This document shows, in pieces, positions 37,112 to 46,406 of a DNA stretch of 64,000 nucleotides. A program made the translations under genes and the position numbers. Below the pieces are notes generated by a model. That model was not told the DNA's origin. It did not search any database and worked only from the letters and a program-made list of their open reading frames with translations. The DNA is from Bilophila sp964369665 (GTDB lineage: Bacteria; Desulfobacterota; Desulfovibrionia; Desulfovibrionales; Desulfovibrionaceae): contig CAYJFS010000003.1 of the NCBI GenBank assembly GCA_964369665.1, positions 62,001 through 126,000 on the forward strand, given 5' to 3'. Positions within the stretch are counted from its first letter, which is position 1, and the number at the start of each line of letters is the position of its first letter.

Positions 37112-37130
37112 TTCTTATTTATTATAAGAA
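37112..37130. terminator. Possible shared terminator hairpin
   Basis: TTCTTAT (37112-37118) and ATAAGAA (37124-37130) form a 7-bp stem with a 5-base loop exactly at the junction of two convergent genes, overlapping the last codons of the metal ATPase. AT-only pairs in the middle and no long T-run make it weak. Confidence 0.35.
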
Positions 37131-39199
37131 GTATACCTTACTCGACTGGCATTAAGAACTGCTAAAATCGTTACACCAACATCAGCAAAAACAGCTTCCC
37201 ATAGACTAGAAAGACCTATTACCCCAAAGGCCATGATTATAGCTTTTACACCTAATGCAAGAGTAATATTCTGTAGTATAATTCGGCGTGTTCTATATGA
37301 TATCTGTATAAGCTCCCCAACTCTTACAGGAGAATCATCTAATATGACAGCATCTGCAACCTCTATAGCAGCATCTGAACCTAAGCTACCCATAGCTACT
37401 CCAACACCTGATAAAGCTAATGCTGGAGTATCATTAATGCCATCACCAACAAATAAAACTTGCTCACTAGGCCCAAGGTTTTCTACAGCAGACACTTTAT
37501 CTTCAGGAAGTAATTCTGCTTGGTATTCATCAACGCCTAAAACTTCTGCTACATACTGAGCTGTCTCTTTTCTATCTCCTGTTAACATAGCAACTTTATG
37601 CACATATTTTTTTACATATCTTATAGCTTCAGCAGCATCAGGCTTTAGCATATCAGCAACACAAATAACACCTAAATAGCTATTATTCTTTATTACATGC
37701 ACAAAAGAACATGGATCAACTACAAAAATAGGATCAAACCCATGTTCTTTTATTAATATGCTGTTTCCAGCAATAATTGTATCTTCATTATGTTTTGCTA
37801 TGACACCTTTACCAGGAAACTCCTGTATTTCCACATTATCAGTTTGACCATTATAACCTATGAAGTCCAATATTGCATTGGCAATAGGATGTTTTGAATG
37901 GCTTAATGCTATGGAGGCTGCTTGTAAAACATCATCCTGTATATGTGAACCAAATGTATACACATTAGTTACAGTAAAATTTGCTTTTGTAAGTGTTCCT
38001 GTTTTATCAAATGCTACAATTCTAATTTTATGCAATGCATCAAAAACATTACCACCTTTAACAAGAATACCTCTGCATGATGCAGACCCTATACCTCCAA
38101 AATACCCTAAAGGTATGGATATAAGTAATGCACAAGGGCATGAAATAACCATTAAAATAAGCCCTCTATATATCCACTCTTGAAAACTACCAAAGCCTAA
38201 TAATGGAGGAATAAGTGCTACTATAAAAGAAGCTAAAACAACTATGGGCGTATAATATCGAGCAAGCTGAGTAATAAATCGCTCTGTAGGGGCTTTTCTA
38301 GCAACTGCATTCTCTACCAAAGTCAAAATTTTAGATACCGATGAATCTTTATATGCAGCTGTTACAGTAATTGTTAAAGAACCTATTAAATTGATCGTTC
38401 CAGCAAATACTTGGCTCCCAACCTGAACAATAACAGGTGAAGACTCGCCTGTAAGTGGTGAAGTATCGACTTGTGATGTACCTTGCTCTATCACACCATC
38501 TACTGGTATTTTCTCACCTGGTTTCACAAGTAATTTTGAGCCAGGCTGTAAAGAAATTGGATCTACATCATGTATCTGCTCATTTTCAATAACATGAGCT
38601 ATAGATGGTTTTGTAGCTAATAATGCTTTTATAGACTTCCTAGAACTTCCAGCAACCTTCTCCTGAATATACTCACCAACTCGATAAAAAAACATCACCC
38701 CAACAGCTTCTGGAAAATCACCAATAATAATGGCTATTATAGTAGCTCCACCCATTAATGTAAATTCATTGAAAAAATCATTCAGTAATAAACATTCTAT
38801 ACCTTTCTTAAGAACACTCCATCCACAAATCAAATAAGGTATACCAAAAAATACTATATTAACAAGAAAAACAGGAAAATATTCATAAAATATATGCTTT
38901 GATAACAATCCTAAAATAAATAATGTCCCACCAAACCATAACCATTGAATAGAATGATCTTTTTCAGGTTCTACTGGATCTAGCGTAGAGGCTACCTCTG
39001 TAATATATGCACCTGGAGCAATACCTTCAACAAGAGTATTTATATATTCAAATCCTGGATCTTTGCCTTCTATATATAAATATTTTGTAGAAGGCTCAAC
39101 AGCAACACTTTGTACACCAGGCAGCTGTCCTACCTGTTCTTCAATACGCACCATACATCCACGGCAATGAAGATTATGAATACAATAATGCAATGCCAT
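37115..39199 (-). CDS. Zn/Cd/Pb-type heavy-metal P1B ATPase (ZntA-like)
   Basis: Exports divalent metal from the cytoplasm using ATP. An N-terminal HMA domain has Cys12 and Cys15 in LHCRGC. Core motifs are TGES near 250, the membrane CPC (Cys354-Pro-Cys356), the phosphorylated Asp398 in DKTGTLT, MLTGDRKETA and VGDGINDTPALA. The C-terminal ADVGVTILAVLNASR pattern is that of ZntA-type pumps. The 694-residue length is normal. The ATG follows TAGG. Probably made on metal stress; a hairpin lies 124 bases upstream. Confidence 0.9.
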   Translation of the reverse strand: MALHYCIHNLHCRGCMVRIEEQVGQLPGVQSVAVEPSTKYLYIEGKDPGFEYINTLVEGIAPGAYITEVASTLDPVEPEKDHSIQWLWFGGTLFILGLLSKHIFYEYFPVFLVNIVFFGIPYLICGWSVLKKGIECLLLNDFFNEFTLMGGATIIAIIIGDFPEAVGVMFFYRVGEYIQEKVAGSSRKSIKALLATKPSIAHVIENEQIHDVDPISLQPGSKLLVKPGEKIPVDGVIEQGTSQVDTSPLTGESSPVIVQVGSQVFAGTINLIGSLTITVTAAYKDSSVSKILTLVENAVARKAPTERFITQLARYYTPIVVLASFIVALIPPLLGFGSFQEWIYRGLILMVISCPCALLISIPLGYFGGIGSASCRGILVKGGNVFDALHKIRIVAFDKTGTLTKANFTVTNVYTFGSHIQDDVLQAASIALSHSKHPIANAILDFIGYNGQTDNVEIQEFPGKGVIAKHNEDTIIAGNSILIKEHGFDPIFVVDPCSFVHVIKNNSYLGVICVADMLKPDAAEAIRYVKKYVHKVAMLTGDRKETAQYVAEVLGVDEYQAELLPEDKVSAVENLGPSEQVLFVGDGINDTPALALSGVGVAMGSLGSDAAIEVADAVILDDSPVRVGELIQISYRTRRIILQNITLALGVKAIIMAFGVIGLSSLWEAVFADVGVTILAVLNASRVRYTSYNK

Positions 39200-39322
39200 T
39201 AAAACCTACCAGTTAAATTATGAATATATCAAAAATACCTAATTAGAATAAAATTTTTTGCCCAGCTCTCTTAATACATAAAAAACACATAACTATGTAT
39301 TAAATATATACATAATGCATAA

Positions 39323-39357
39323 AGTTGGAATAAATAACTTAGCTGTTTATTCCAACT
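39323..39357. terminator. 12-bp perfect hairpin downstream of panF
   Basis: AGTTGGAATAAA (39323-39334) and TTTATTCCAACT (39346-39357) form a perfect 12-bp stem, 11-base loop, about 75 bases after the panF stop. On the minus strand it is followed only by TTTATG, so it is a poor-tailed terminator. It also sits upstream of the metal ATPase gene and could be an operator instead. Confidence 0.5.
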
Positions 39358-39430
39358 AGTAATAGCCTATATTATCTTTAAAAATAGAAAAAATACATAT
39401 ATATAAATCTATTCATCTATTAAATTAATA

Positions 39431-40924
39431 TTATATCTTCTCTCTTCCCTCATCCCAAAATAACTGTATAATCTCTTTAGAAGGAGCTTTACCTTTATAG
39501 CTTCCACAAAAAAATACAATACCTGATAAAAATAATGATGGTATTATTGCACTCACATTACCTGGTGAATACTTAAACATATTCATACATAAAAAAACAC
39601 TTAAACCCACTAAGATAGCACTAATTGTTCCTACTGCATTAGCTTTTTTCCAATATAAGCCTAATATAATAGGCCAAAAAAAGACAACCTCAAGCCCACC
39701 AAAAGCAAATATATTAATCCATACTAATAATGATGGTGGATTTAAAGCTAAAATAAAAACAAAAACACCAATACCAACTGTACACCAAGCTGTTATTGAA
39801 TATATGCTCTTAGCTGAAAGGTGTGCTACATTGCCTTTAAACCTATAATAAATATAAAAATCTTTAATAATTACAGCTGATAGAAGAAAAAGCATTGTGT
39901 CTACTGTAGACATAATTGCAGCTAATGGTGCAGCAATAAAAATTCCTGACCAAAAAGATGGTAGTAGGCTCAAAGCCAAAGAAGGCACAGCAAGGTCACC
40001 AATAGGTATGTCAGGTAAAACTGCTCTACCAAGGGCACCTACAAGATGCATACTTAATAACATAAAACCAAGAATAATTGTTCCAAAAAACATAGCATTA
40101 TGCATAGACTTTGAATCTTTATATCCCATACATTTATGCATTGTCTGTGGTAACCCAAGGACACCAATGCCTATAAGAACCCAAAAAGAGCATAACATTG
40201 GAACTGATAGAAAATTTTGAGGCCCTAGAGGAGTAATTAGTCCTGGATCAATAGTACTCAATGTATGAATACAATGTTCTATACCCCCACCAGTATTAAT
40301 AACTGCAAGTAAGATAACAATAGCACCTATTATCATTATTACACCTTGTAGCACATCTGTAGTTACGACTGCACGGAAACCACCTATACTTGTATATAGA
40401 ACAAGAACAATACTAAATACTATCAAACCTACTTCATAAGAATAACCTGTAATAGCTTGAAAAAGCCTTGCACCACCAATACACTGGGCCAACATTGCTG
40501 AAATAAAAAATATAAAAAGAGCTATAGAACAAAGTAATGTCAAAAAATCACTCTGATAACGAACACGTAAAAAATCTATTATTGTTATTGCCTGTACTTT
40601 ACGTGCCATAAAAGCAAATCGCTTTCCTAAAATACCTAATGTTAAAAATACTGCAGGTAATTGGATCATTGAAAGAAAAACCCAACACAAACCAAACTCA
40701 TAAGCAACTCCAGGTCCACCAATAAAGCTACTTGCACTTGTATAGCTTGTGACTATGGACATGGCTAATACAAATCCACCCATAGACCGACCACCAATAA
40801 AGTATTCTTCTATAAAGCTTCTTGTATCTTTACATTTTTGTTGAAATTTTTTTGAAAAAAATGCAATAATTACAGTTAATAATAAATATATACTCAGTGG
40901 AACCATAATAGATAACTGTGCCAT
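39431..40924 (-). CDS. panF: Sodium/pantothenate symporter family protein (PanF-like)
   Basis: A 497-residue sodium:solute symporter (SSS family) with about 13 hydrophobic segments. N-terminal FIEEYFIGGRSMGGFVLAMS and SYTSASSFIGGPGVAYEFG, then GGFRAVVTTDVLQG, are hallmarks of PanF. It would import pantothenate, the vitamin feeding the CoaBC step also encoded here. It starts 2 bases after the small DUF997-type gene, its usual partner. Substrate is inferred from family resemblance and the partner gene. Confidence 0.87.
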   Translation of the reverse strand: MAQLSIMVPLSIYLLLTVIIAFFSKKFQQKCKDTRSFIEEYFIGGRSMGGFVLAMSIVTSYTSASSFIGGPGVAYEFGLCWVFLSMIQLPAVFLTLGILGKRFAFMARKVQAITIIDFLRVRYQSDFLTLLCSIALFIFFISAMLAQCIGGARLFQAITGYSYEVGLIVFSIVLVLYTSIGGFRAVVTTDVLQGVIMIIGAIVILLAVINTGGGIEHCIHTLSTIDPGLITPLGPQNFLSVPMLCSFWVLIGIGVLGLPQTMHKCMGYKDSKSMHNAMFFGTIILGFMLLSMHLVGALGRAVLPDIPIGDLAVPSLALSLLPSFWSGIFIAAPLAAIMSTVDTMLFLLSAVIIKDFYIYYRFKGNVAHLSAKSIYSITAWCTVGIGVFVFILALNPPSLLVWINIFAFGGLEVVFFWPIILGLYWKKANAVGTISAILVGLSVFLCMNMFKYSPGNVSAIIPSLFLSGIVFFCGSYKGKAPSKEIIQLFWDEGREKI

Positions 40925-40926
40925 GA

Positions 40927-41265
40927 CTATAGTATCTCTGTGTGCTTTTCATGATGATTGTGTACCTTTTCTGTAACAACACCTAAAGAATCATATAATG
41001 CTATGTCTTTAAAGTATCGTGTAATAACAAACCACAGTAAAATACAAATAAATGGGTAACCAAGAAAAACACCATAAAAAAACCATGCTGGTAAACCAAG
41101 TATAAAATTATATTCTGAAAAATTTTTATCACCAAAGTAATAGATAAAAAACCACCACCAAAAAGCATAAAAAAAATATAAAACTAATGTTAAGCATGCT
41201 TCAAAAGCAGATTGTTTATAAAGTTTTTGTACTTTTATATTATACTTTTCTTCCTGTTCTTTCAT
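40927..41265 (-). CDS. yhdT: YhdT/DUF997-type small membrane protein
   Basis: A 112-residue protein with two hydrophobic hairpins (about 22-45 and 60-88), rich in Trp and aromatic residues (FYAFWWWFFIYYFG). In many proteobacteria YhdT-family proteins are encoded immediately before panF; here the spacing is 2 bases on the same strand. It is longer than E. coli YhdT because of His-rich cytoplasmic ends (HNHHEKH). The role is probably as accessory subunit of the symporter. Confidence 0.8.
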   Translation of the reverse strand: MKEQEEKYNIKVQKLYKQSAFEACLTLVLYFFYAFWWWFFIYYFGDKNFSEYNFILGLPAWFFYGVFLGYPFICILLWFVITRYFKDIALYDSLGVVTEKVHNHHEKHTEIL

Positions 41266-41800
41266 AACTACTCTAAAACTTTATGTTAAACCTCTATCAA
41301 AAAATATATACTAACAACACAAGCTAGGTATTGTTAACTAAACCAAAAAAATAATAACTATATTGCTACCCTTACTAAACAAGTATGGCCTTCTTCTATA
41401 AAGCTTATGCTTTCCAACTAGTACTCAAAATTTATTTACCATTAATTAACACATCTGTACTACTCAAAATATATACATAAGCCTATACTTATAAAGAGAT
41501 ATCTTTCTTCTGTATACCCATAAACAATATACTCATTGGTTATAGTATTTAAGCAATACCTTCTCTAAAGCTATCTAAATATAGTCATACTTTACTATTT
41601 TCTAAAAACTTTCATTATACCCAACAATACCTATTTATTACTAGCTATCTTTCAAAAAAATAAACATAAAGAACACCTAAATAGAATTATGTATAGCACC
41701 TATTTTATCCATATAACTTAATATACATAAATATATACTCCATATTCTATAAAAAAAGCTTTATCATAAAAGTCAACACATTAACTAATTCATAATATGT
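41266..41800. other. 535-base gene-free AT-rich gap
   Basis: It lies between yhdT and the ClC pseudogene. I see no open frame over 40 codons with an RBS, no tRNA-like cloverleaf and no strong hairpin. It must hold the yhdT-panF promoter near its left end. The remainder may be decayed coding DNA. Confidence 0.5.
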
Positions 41801-42486
41801 ATGAAAAAATTCATAGTAAAAAAATCTACTAATATCTATTTAACTCATACTAACGCCTGTATTCATGGTCTAATTATTGGTATATGCATGGTTCTATTGT
41901 TACAATTTTTTGTATAACCCATAGTATATGTAGAAATACTATTCTAACAATACTAGATATTTTGTATAACTACCCTTGGATTATACCATTATGGTTTATT
42001 ACTTTAGCTATCATTGCTTGGCTTATAGGAAAAAATCATACTATCTGCTCCTTATATTGCAGGCAGTGGAATTCCACAAACAGAACTCCTTCTTGATGGC
42101 ATAAAACACTTATAACAAAATTTATAGGTAGCTGGTTGGCACAAATAGATGGGCTTTCTCTAGGTGAAGAAGGACCATGCATCCAAATGGATGCTATGGC
42201 TGGATTTTTTGCTGCAATAGTAAGAGCCCCTTTAACAGCTACAGCTCTAATCATAGAAATTACAGGGGCTTTACATTGTTTCACAGGGGTATTATATATA
42301 AGCTTTGCAAGTCATATAGCTGCAAATTTTATACATTCATTGCCTATTTATGAGTCTCTTAAACAACATGCCTATTACTTCCAATCAGTAAAATTTAGCT
42401 ATTACATCATTAAACTACCTTTCTTTACTTATTTTTTCTATCCAATCTCTAGTAGATACACTTCTAAACACAACCAAAATCAATAA
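41801..42486 (+). pseudogene. Broken ClC-family chloride channel gene
   Basis: Pieces of a ClC channel occur in order but in different frames. A start at 41801 gives a membrane helix (HGLIIGICMVLLLQFFV) that stops at 41917. A second frame (41884-42096) gives WIIPLWFITLAIIAWLIGK. A third (about 42041-42115) gives LSAPYIAGSGIPQTELLLDGI, containing the ClC selectivity motif GSGIP. A fourth (to 42486) gives GLSLGEEGPCIQ fused directly to AMAGFFAAIVRAPLTATALI, which in intact ClC proteins lie some 200 residues apart. So at least two frameshifts plus a large internal deletion have destroyed it. Clear gene decay. Confidence 0.82.
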
Positions 42487-42496
42487 TCTCTATATT

Positions 42497-43243
42497 ATGA
42501 ATCAAAAAAGTTACAAATACTGTTTAAAGTCTGGGAAATATATTTATTATACTCTTGAAAAAGGATCATCAAAACGCAAACATATTGGCCTACAAATAGA
42601 TTATTATGGAGATCTTATTATAAAGCTCCCCTCTAGAGCAACAAGACAGCATGCTTTAAATGCTATACAACAAAAATCATCATGGATACTCCAACAACTT
42701 AATAAAATACAAAGTAGGCCAAAACCACTAACACTTTCATACACGTCTGGAGAAAAACACCTTTATCTTGGTTCATGGTATCCCATCAAAGTACTAGACA
42801 TAAAAAAAAATAAACCAATTTTAGGAAAACGAGTTTCACTTATCAATGGCGAAATCCAAATAACACCAGCTTCTAACTCATCTAAATCAGTAAAGTTGCT
42901 TCTTCTACAATGGTACCAACAAGAACTTCAGAATATTATTACTAATAAACTTTTATCATATGTAAAAAAAATTCCTTGGCTTAACCAACAACCTCCAATT
43001 ATTATCAAAAAAATGAAACAACGCTGGGGCAGTTGTAATGATCAAGGAACTATTACTATCAATATGCATCTTGTTAAAACACCAATAGCTTGCTTAGATT
43101 ATGTTTTGCTTCATGAAATTGCACACCTAAAGGAACTTAATCATACACCTAGTTATTATGCAATATTAACAAAACTTATGCCTAATTGGAAAGAAGTAAA
43201 AAGCCAACTTGATCAATTAACACCTTTAATAACTTCTGAATAA
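42497..43243 (+). CDS. YgjP/SprT-like zinc metalloprotease (M48-related)
   Basis: A 248-residue protein of the DUF45 (YgjP-like) family. The zinc site HEIAHLKELNHTPSYY (HExxH plus the later His) is near residue 210, preceded by the family motif KQRWGSCNDQGTI. The N-terminal half (KHIGLQIDYYGDLIIKLPSRAT) is the usual beta domain. Substrate unknown. The ATG has no clear RBS. The gene follows the ClC remnant closely and is intact in length and motifs. Confidence 0.85.
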   Translation: MNQKSYKYCLKSGKYIYYTLEKGSSKRKHIGLQIDYYGDLIIKLPSRATRQHALNAIQQKSSWILQQLNKIQSRPKPLTLSYTSGEKHLYLGSWYPIKVLDIKKNKPILGKRVSLINGEIQITPASNSSKSVKLLLLQWYQQELQNIITNKLLSYVKKIPWLNQQPPIIIKKMKQRWGSCNDQGTITINMHLVKTPIACLDYVLLHEIAHLKELNHTPSYYAILTKLMPNWKEVKSQLDQLTPLITSE

Positions 43244-43327
43244 TCTTACTTTTCTCTTTATTTATAACTAAAATTAAAGCTTTTATAAGTTACTAGAATA
43301 AGCTTAACAATTCTTAAAAATATAGGG

Positions 43328-43356
43328 TTGACTATATAAACTAGTCTATATAAAAT
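43328..43356 (+). promoter_or_regulatory. Promoter candidate for the membrane LuxR gene
   Basis: TTGACT (43328-43333), 17-base spacer, TAAAAT (43351-43356): five of six and four to five of six matches to the sigma-70 consensus. Transcription would begin near 43364, leaving a leader of about 170 bases before the ATG at 43532. Confidence 0.45.
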
Positions 43357-43431
43357 AACCTATATTATTTTTATAAATTAAAAGATAAAAAATAATAGCA
43401 CAAAGAATCTCTTTTTACTACAGTAAATTAA

Positions 43432-43457
43432 AAGGGTTATATCCAAGAATAACCCTT
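43432..43457. promoter_or_regulatory. 9-bp hairpin in the leader of the LuxR gene
   Basis: AAGGGTTAT (43432-43440) and ATAACCCTT (43449-43457) are perfect arms around an 8-base centre. It contains three consecutive G:C pairs, unusual in this AT-rich gap. It lies between the predicted promoter and the start codon, so it could be an operator or an RNA hairpin. No T-run follows directly. Confidence 0.45.
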
Positions 43458-43531
43458 AATACTATAAATATCTTTTTAACTACTACTGATTAGTGAAAAC
43501 AACTTTTAAGATCTAATAACGACATTCATCT

Positions 43532-45082
43532 ATGTTGAGCAAACCAAATTTCATACCTACAATAGAAAAAAATCTTTTATGGAAATATATACCTTGTATA
43601 GCTCTAGGCTTTGCATGTTGCAGTATAAATGAAAATATTCTATTAATGCTCCCTTTTGGTTCTGAAATTTATTATCACCAAACCACCCCAGAAAATATTT
43701 TCACAATTATTCCTCACAATACTTTAATCTCCCTAGCTACTATCTTTTTTCTTGGATTATTATTCTATCATGTTAATAAAGTGTTAACTCTTGGTGTACC
43801 TATTAAGCTACATTTTTTACCTCAAACAATATCTATCAAAACACTTAATACATATAATACTCCATTTTATCTACTACTTACTCTATATTTCATTACAACA
43901 ATAGTAATACAATATTCAGATAATCAAATTATAACAAACTATTTAATATTAAAAAATATTCTTCATGCTATTTATATACAACTTATAATATTTATTGGTT
44001 ATTCTGTATTTATAATTTTTCCTCCAGCCTATGCTTGTAATACTTATGCATTGACTATCTTATTTACAATTATTCTTTCTGAAATAAGCACACATATTGA
44101 TCACAACTATTTATTCCTTATAAAAAATATCATACCTTTTTTAGGAATTCTATTTCTTATACTTGGAAGACCTAATATAAAGATTATACAAGCTCTTACT
44201 ATTGAAAAAACATTGCACATAAATAATATATTTTCTAAAAAATATACTTTGCTCTATGTAGTATTATGTATGTTATCTCTACTAAGCATGTTTCAATTAT
44301 TCTTACACACAAAACACATAATACCTATAGCAAATACAACCATGGATACAAAAACACACCATATTTTTATCTATACACTAATAATGCAGTTTGCTGGAGC
44401 AATCCTTGTTGCTTGGTTCATAAAGTGGAAAGAGCACACACCACTACTTTTATTTATGAGTATTTTTGCCTTATTAAGTATTGGTACCATCTCACAAAGC
44501 ATTTTTATAGAAAACAACATCCCTCTATTTATTATACAACTTGCTTTAAGCTTAGCAGGAGCTCTTTGTATTGCTCTTTTATCTGTCCTAATTCATAACC
44601 AAAAACATGCATATACAATACTTACATGTGCTCTCTTCTGTATTAATAGTATGGGCTACTTATTAGGTTATGTTTTATGGAATTTTTCATTGTTTATAGA
44701 AGAGTATGCCATAGCTATTACCCAAATTCATATTCCAGTCCTTAGCATTACTGGCATTATTTCAATCATCCTTCTCCAAATAATACCATACATAATCACG
44801 AAAATATCAAAACTCTGCTACTTACTTAACCTAAGACCTATTCACCTAGATGAATATGCATATCTTAATAGACTACAATACCTTACACCTAGAGAAAAAG
44901 AAGTACTCCACCTTGTTCAACAAGGTTTAAAAAATATTGAGATTAGTAATAGATTGCAAATTACAGAGTCAACACTACGAGTACACTTGCGAAATACATA
45001 TAGAAAACTCAATATAAATGGACGACAAAATCTAAAAACACTTCCATACAACCCCTCGTTCAACATAGAAAACACATCTTAA
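43532..45082 (+). CDS. Multi-pass membrane protein with C-terminal LuxR-type DNA-binding domain
   Basis: A 516-residue protein. Residues about 15-430 are about 12 hydrophobic segments of transporter-like (MFS) character. After a short cytoplasmic linker, residues about 450-505 are a LuxR/GerE helix-turn-helix: LTPREKEVLHLVQQGLKNIE, then ISNRLQITESTLRVHLRNTY with KLNINGRQNL. Such membrane-bound LuxR proteins are inferred to sense a small molecule or membrane state and act on DNA from the membrane. No response-regulator receiver domain is present. No clear RBS precedes the ATG. Target genes are unknown; the rubrerythrin-VIT1 and GntR genes lie nearby but are convergent. Confidence 0.83.
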   Translation: MLSKPNFIPTIEKNLLWKYIPCIALGFACCSINENILLMLPFGSEIYYHQTTPENIFTIIPHNTLISLATIFFLGLLFYHVNKVLTLGVPIKLHFLPQTISIKTLNTYNTPFYLLLTLYFITTIVIQYSDNQIITNYLILKNILHAIYIQLIIFIGYSVFIIFPPAYACNTYALTILFTIILSEISTHIDHNYLFLIKNIIPFLGILFLILGRPNIKIIQALTIEKTLHINNIFSKKYTLLYVVLCMLSLLSMFQLFLHTKHIIPIANTTMDTKTHHIFIYTLIMQFAGAILVAWFIKWKEHTPLLLFMSIFALLSIGTISQSIFIENNIPLFIIQLALSLAGALCIALLSVLIHNQKHAYTILTCALFCINSMGYLLGYVLWNFSLFIEEYAIAITQIHIPVLSITGIISIILLQIIPYIITKISKLCYLLNLRPIHLDEYAYLNRLQYLTPREKEVLHLVQQGLKNIEISNRLQITESTLRVHLRNTYRKLNINGRQNLKTLPYNPSFNIENTS

Positions 45083-45205
45083 TCTTAAAATATATACCTG
45101 ATAGTCATAAAAAGACTTACTATACATATTATCATTACCTACTACTTACAGAGTAAAACTATTTACTAAAATTACAAAGCTTTATACTGGTAAAAAGGTA
45201 AACAT

Positions 45206-45242
45206 AATAAATGTATATACTATGCTGTCATATACATTTATT
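45206..45242. terminator. 13-bp bidirectional terminator-like hairpin
   Basis: AATAAATGTATAT (45206-45218) and ATATACATTTATT (45230-45242) form a perfect 13-bp stem with an 11-base loop between two convergent genes. The rest of the 345-base gap 45083-45427 is AT-rich with a 13-base direct repeat TAATATTATATAA (45285 and 45320) and no gene. Confidence 0.5.
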
Positions 45243-45427
45243 GATATTATCAAACTAAATTTATAGATAATAGCAGTAAGAGAGTAATATTATATAAGTT
45301 CAATATGAATTATACTTTCTAATATTATATAAATTTTGACATACTAACTAATTTTATAAATTAAAGTAATGAGTAATTCTTATCTATTTAAACTATAACA
45401 TAAAAATATTAATACTGTATGTTTTTA

Positions 45428-46294
45428 TTACATATCTACTTTAAACCAAAATTTTGCTAGCCAACCAATAATAAAAGATACCATTGCTACACCAAAACTA
45501 ATAATAATCATTTCAAAAAACATAGGAAAAAACTTTGCTCTTCTAATAATGGAGACTATATATGTAAAAATAAAAATGATTATTCCTGCATTAATAAGAC
45601 AGATAATTAATGATACAATAGGCGTATCAAAAAAGATATATGGTAAAAGTAATAATATTACTGTAATAATATATGTTATACCTGTATAGATTGCAGCTCT
45701 AATAGGATGTTTATCTGTTTTATCAGCACGATTTGCAAGATATTCAGAAGATGCCATAGCTAATGTTGCTGAGACACCTGTAATAAATCCAGCCAACCCT
45801 ATTAGATTATTGTCATTTAATGCAAATGTAAAACCTGCCAATGCACCAGTAAGCTCTACTAGGGCATCATTAAGACCTAAAACTATAGAGCTAATATAAT
45901 TTAAACCTTCTTGTTTAATTAAAATAGCAATTTCTGCCTCATGACGTATTTCATCTTCTAATATACTCTTAGCTTCAGGAACATCATTAATAATACTTTG
46001 GTATGCATTAATAGCCTTACCTTCTCGTGACTCTAATAAATTAATAGTAAAGACAAGACCAAAAATTTTTCCAAGCAGTGTAAATAAGTATACTCTAAAC
46101 ATATTAATTTTAGGGCTACCATCTATATATTTATTCCACATATCACAATGACGAGCTTCATCTTGAGCCATACCCTCTAAAATTTCTTTATTGTGCATAG
46201 ATTTTGTTTGTTTAGTTAGATTTCTATAAATAATAGTATCTGTAGCCTCATTGTTCCGCATATAGCGAATTATATTTTGAACTTCCAAACGCAC
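45428..46294 (-). CDS. Rubrerythrin-like/VIT1 (CCC1) fusion, iron or manganese transporter
   Basis: A 288-residue membrane protein. The N-terminal 130 residues form a ferritin-like four-helix domain with EGMAQDEARHCDMW and LEDEIRHEAEIA (ExxH di-iron ligands). The C-terminal part is VIT1/CCC1-like with about five membrane helices: IVLGLNDALVELTGALAGFTF, then ATLAMASSEYLANRAD. The family moves Fe2+/Mn2+ out of the cytoplasm, and the ferritin-like domain probably senses or oxidises iron. The GTG start at 46294 sits 8 bases after AAGGAG; a TTG six codons earlier overlaps that site. Confidence 0.87.
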   Translation of the reverse strand: MRLEVQNIIRYMRNNEATDTIIYRNLTKQTKSMHNKEILEGMAQDEARHCDMWNKYIDGSPKINMFRVYLFTLLGKIFGLVFTINLLESREGKAINAYQSIINDVPEAKSILEDEIRHEAEIAILIKQEGLNYISSIVLGLNDALVELTGALAGFTFALNDNNLIGLAGFITGVSATLAMASSEYLANRADKTDKHPIRAAIYTGITYIITVILLLLPYIFFDTPIVSLIICLINAGIIIFIFTYIVSIIRRAKFFPMFFEMIIISFGVAMVSFIIGWLAKFWFKVDM

Positions 46295-46323
46295 TTTCAG
46301 AACTCCTTCCAACTCTTCAAAAT

Positions 46324-46367
46324 AAAAAGATTAAGAAGGCTACACTAGTAGCCTTCTTAATCTTTTT
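46324..46367 (-). terminator. Strong 20-bp terminator after the GntR gene
   Basis: AAAAAGATTAAGAAGGCTAC (46324-46343) and its exact reverse complement (46348-46367) enclose the 4-base loop ACTA. The GC-containing core flanked by A-run and T-run works as an intrinsic terminator on either strand; here it ends the leftward GntR transcript 40 bases after its stop. Confidence 0.9.
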
Positions 46368-46406
46368 ATAAAGACATTTTAAAACTTCTAGTTGAACTAG
46401 AAAAAG

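Noticed and set aside
45285..45332. 13-base direct repeat TAATATTATATAA as mobile-element or integration trace
   Set aside because: Pure AT sequence in a convergent gap; likely chance.
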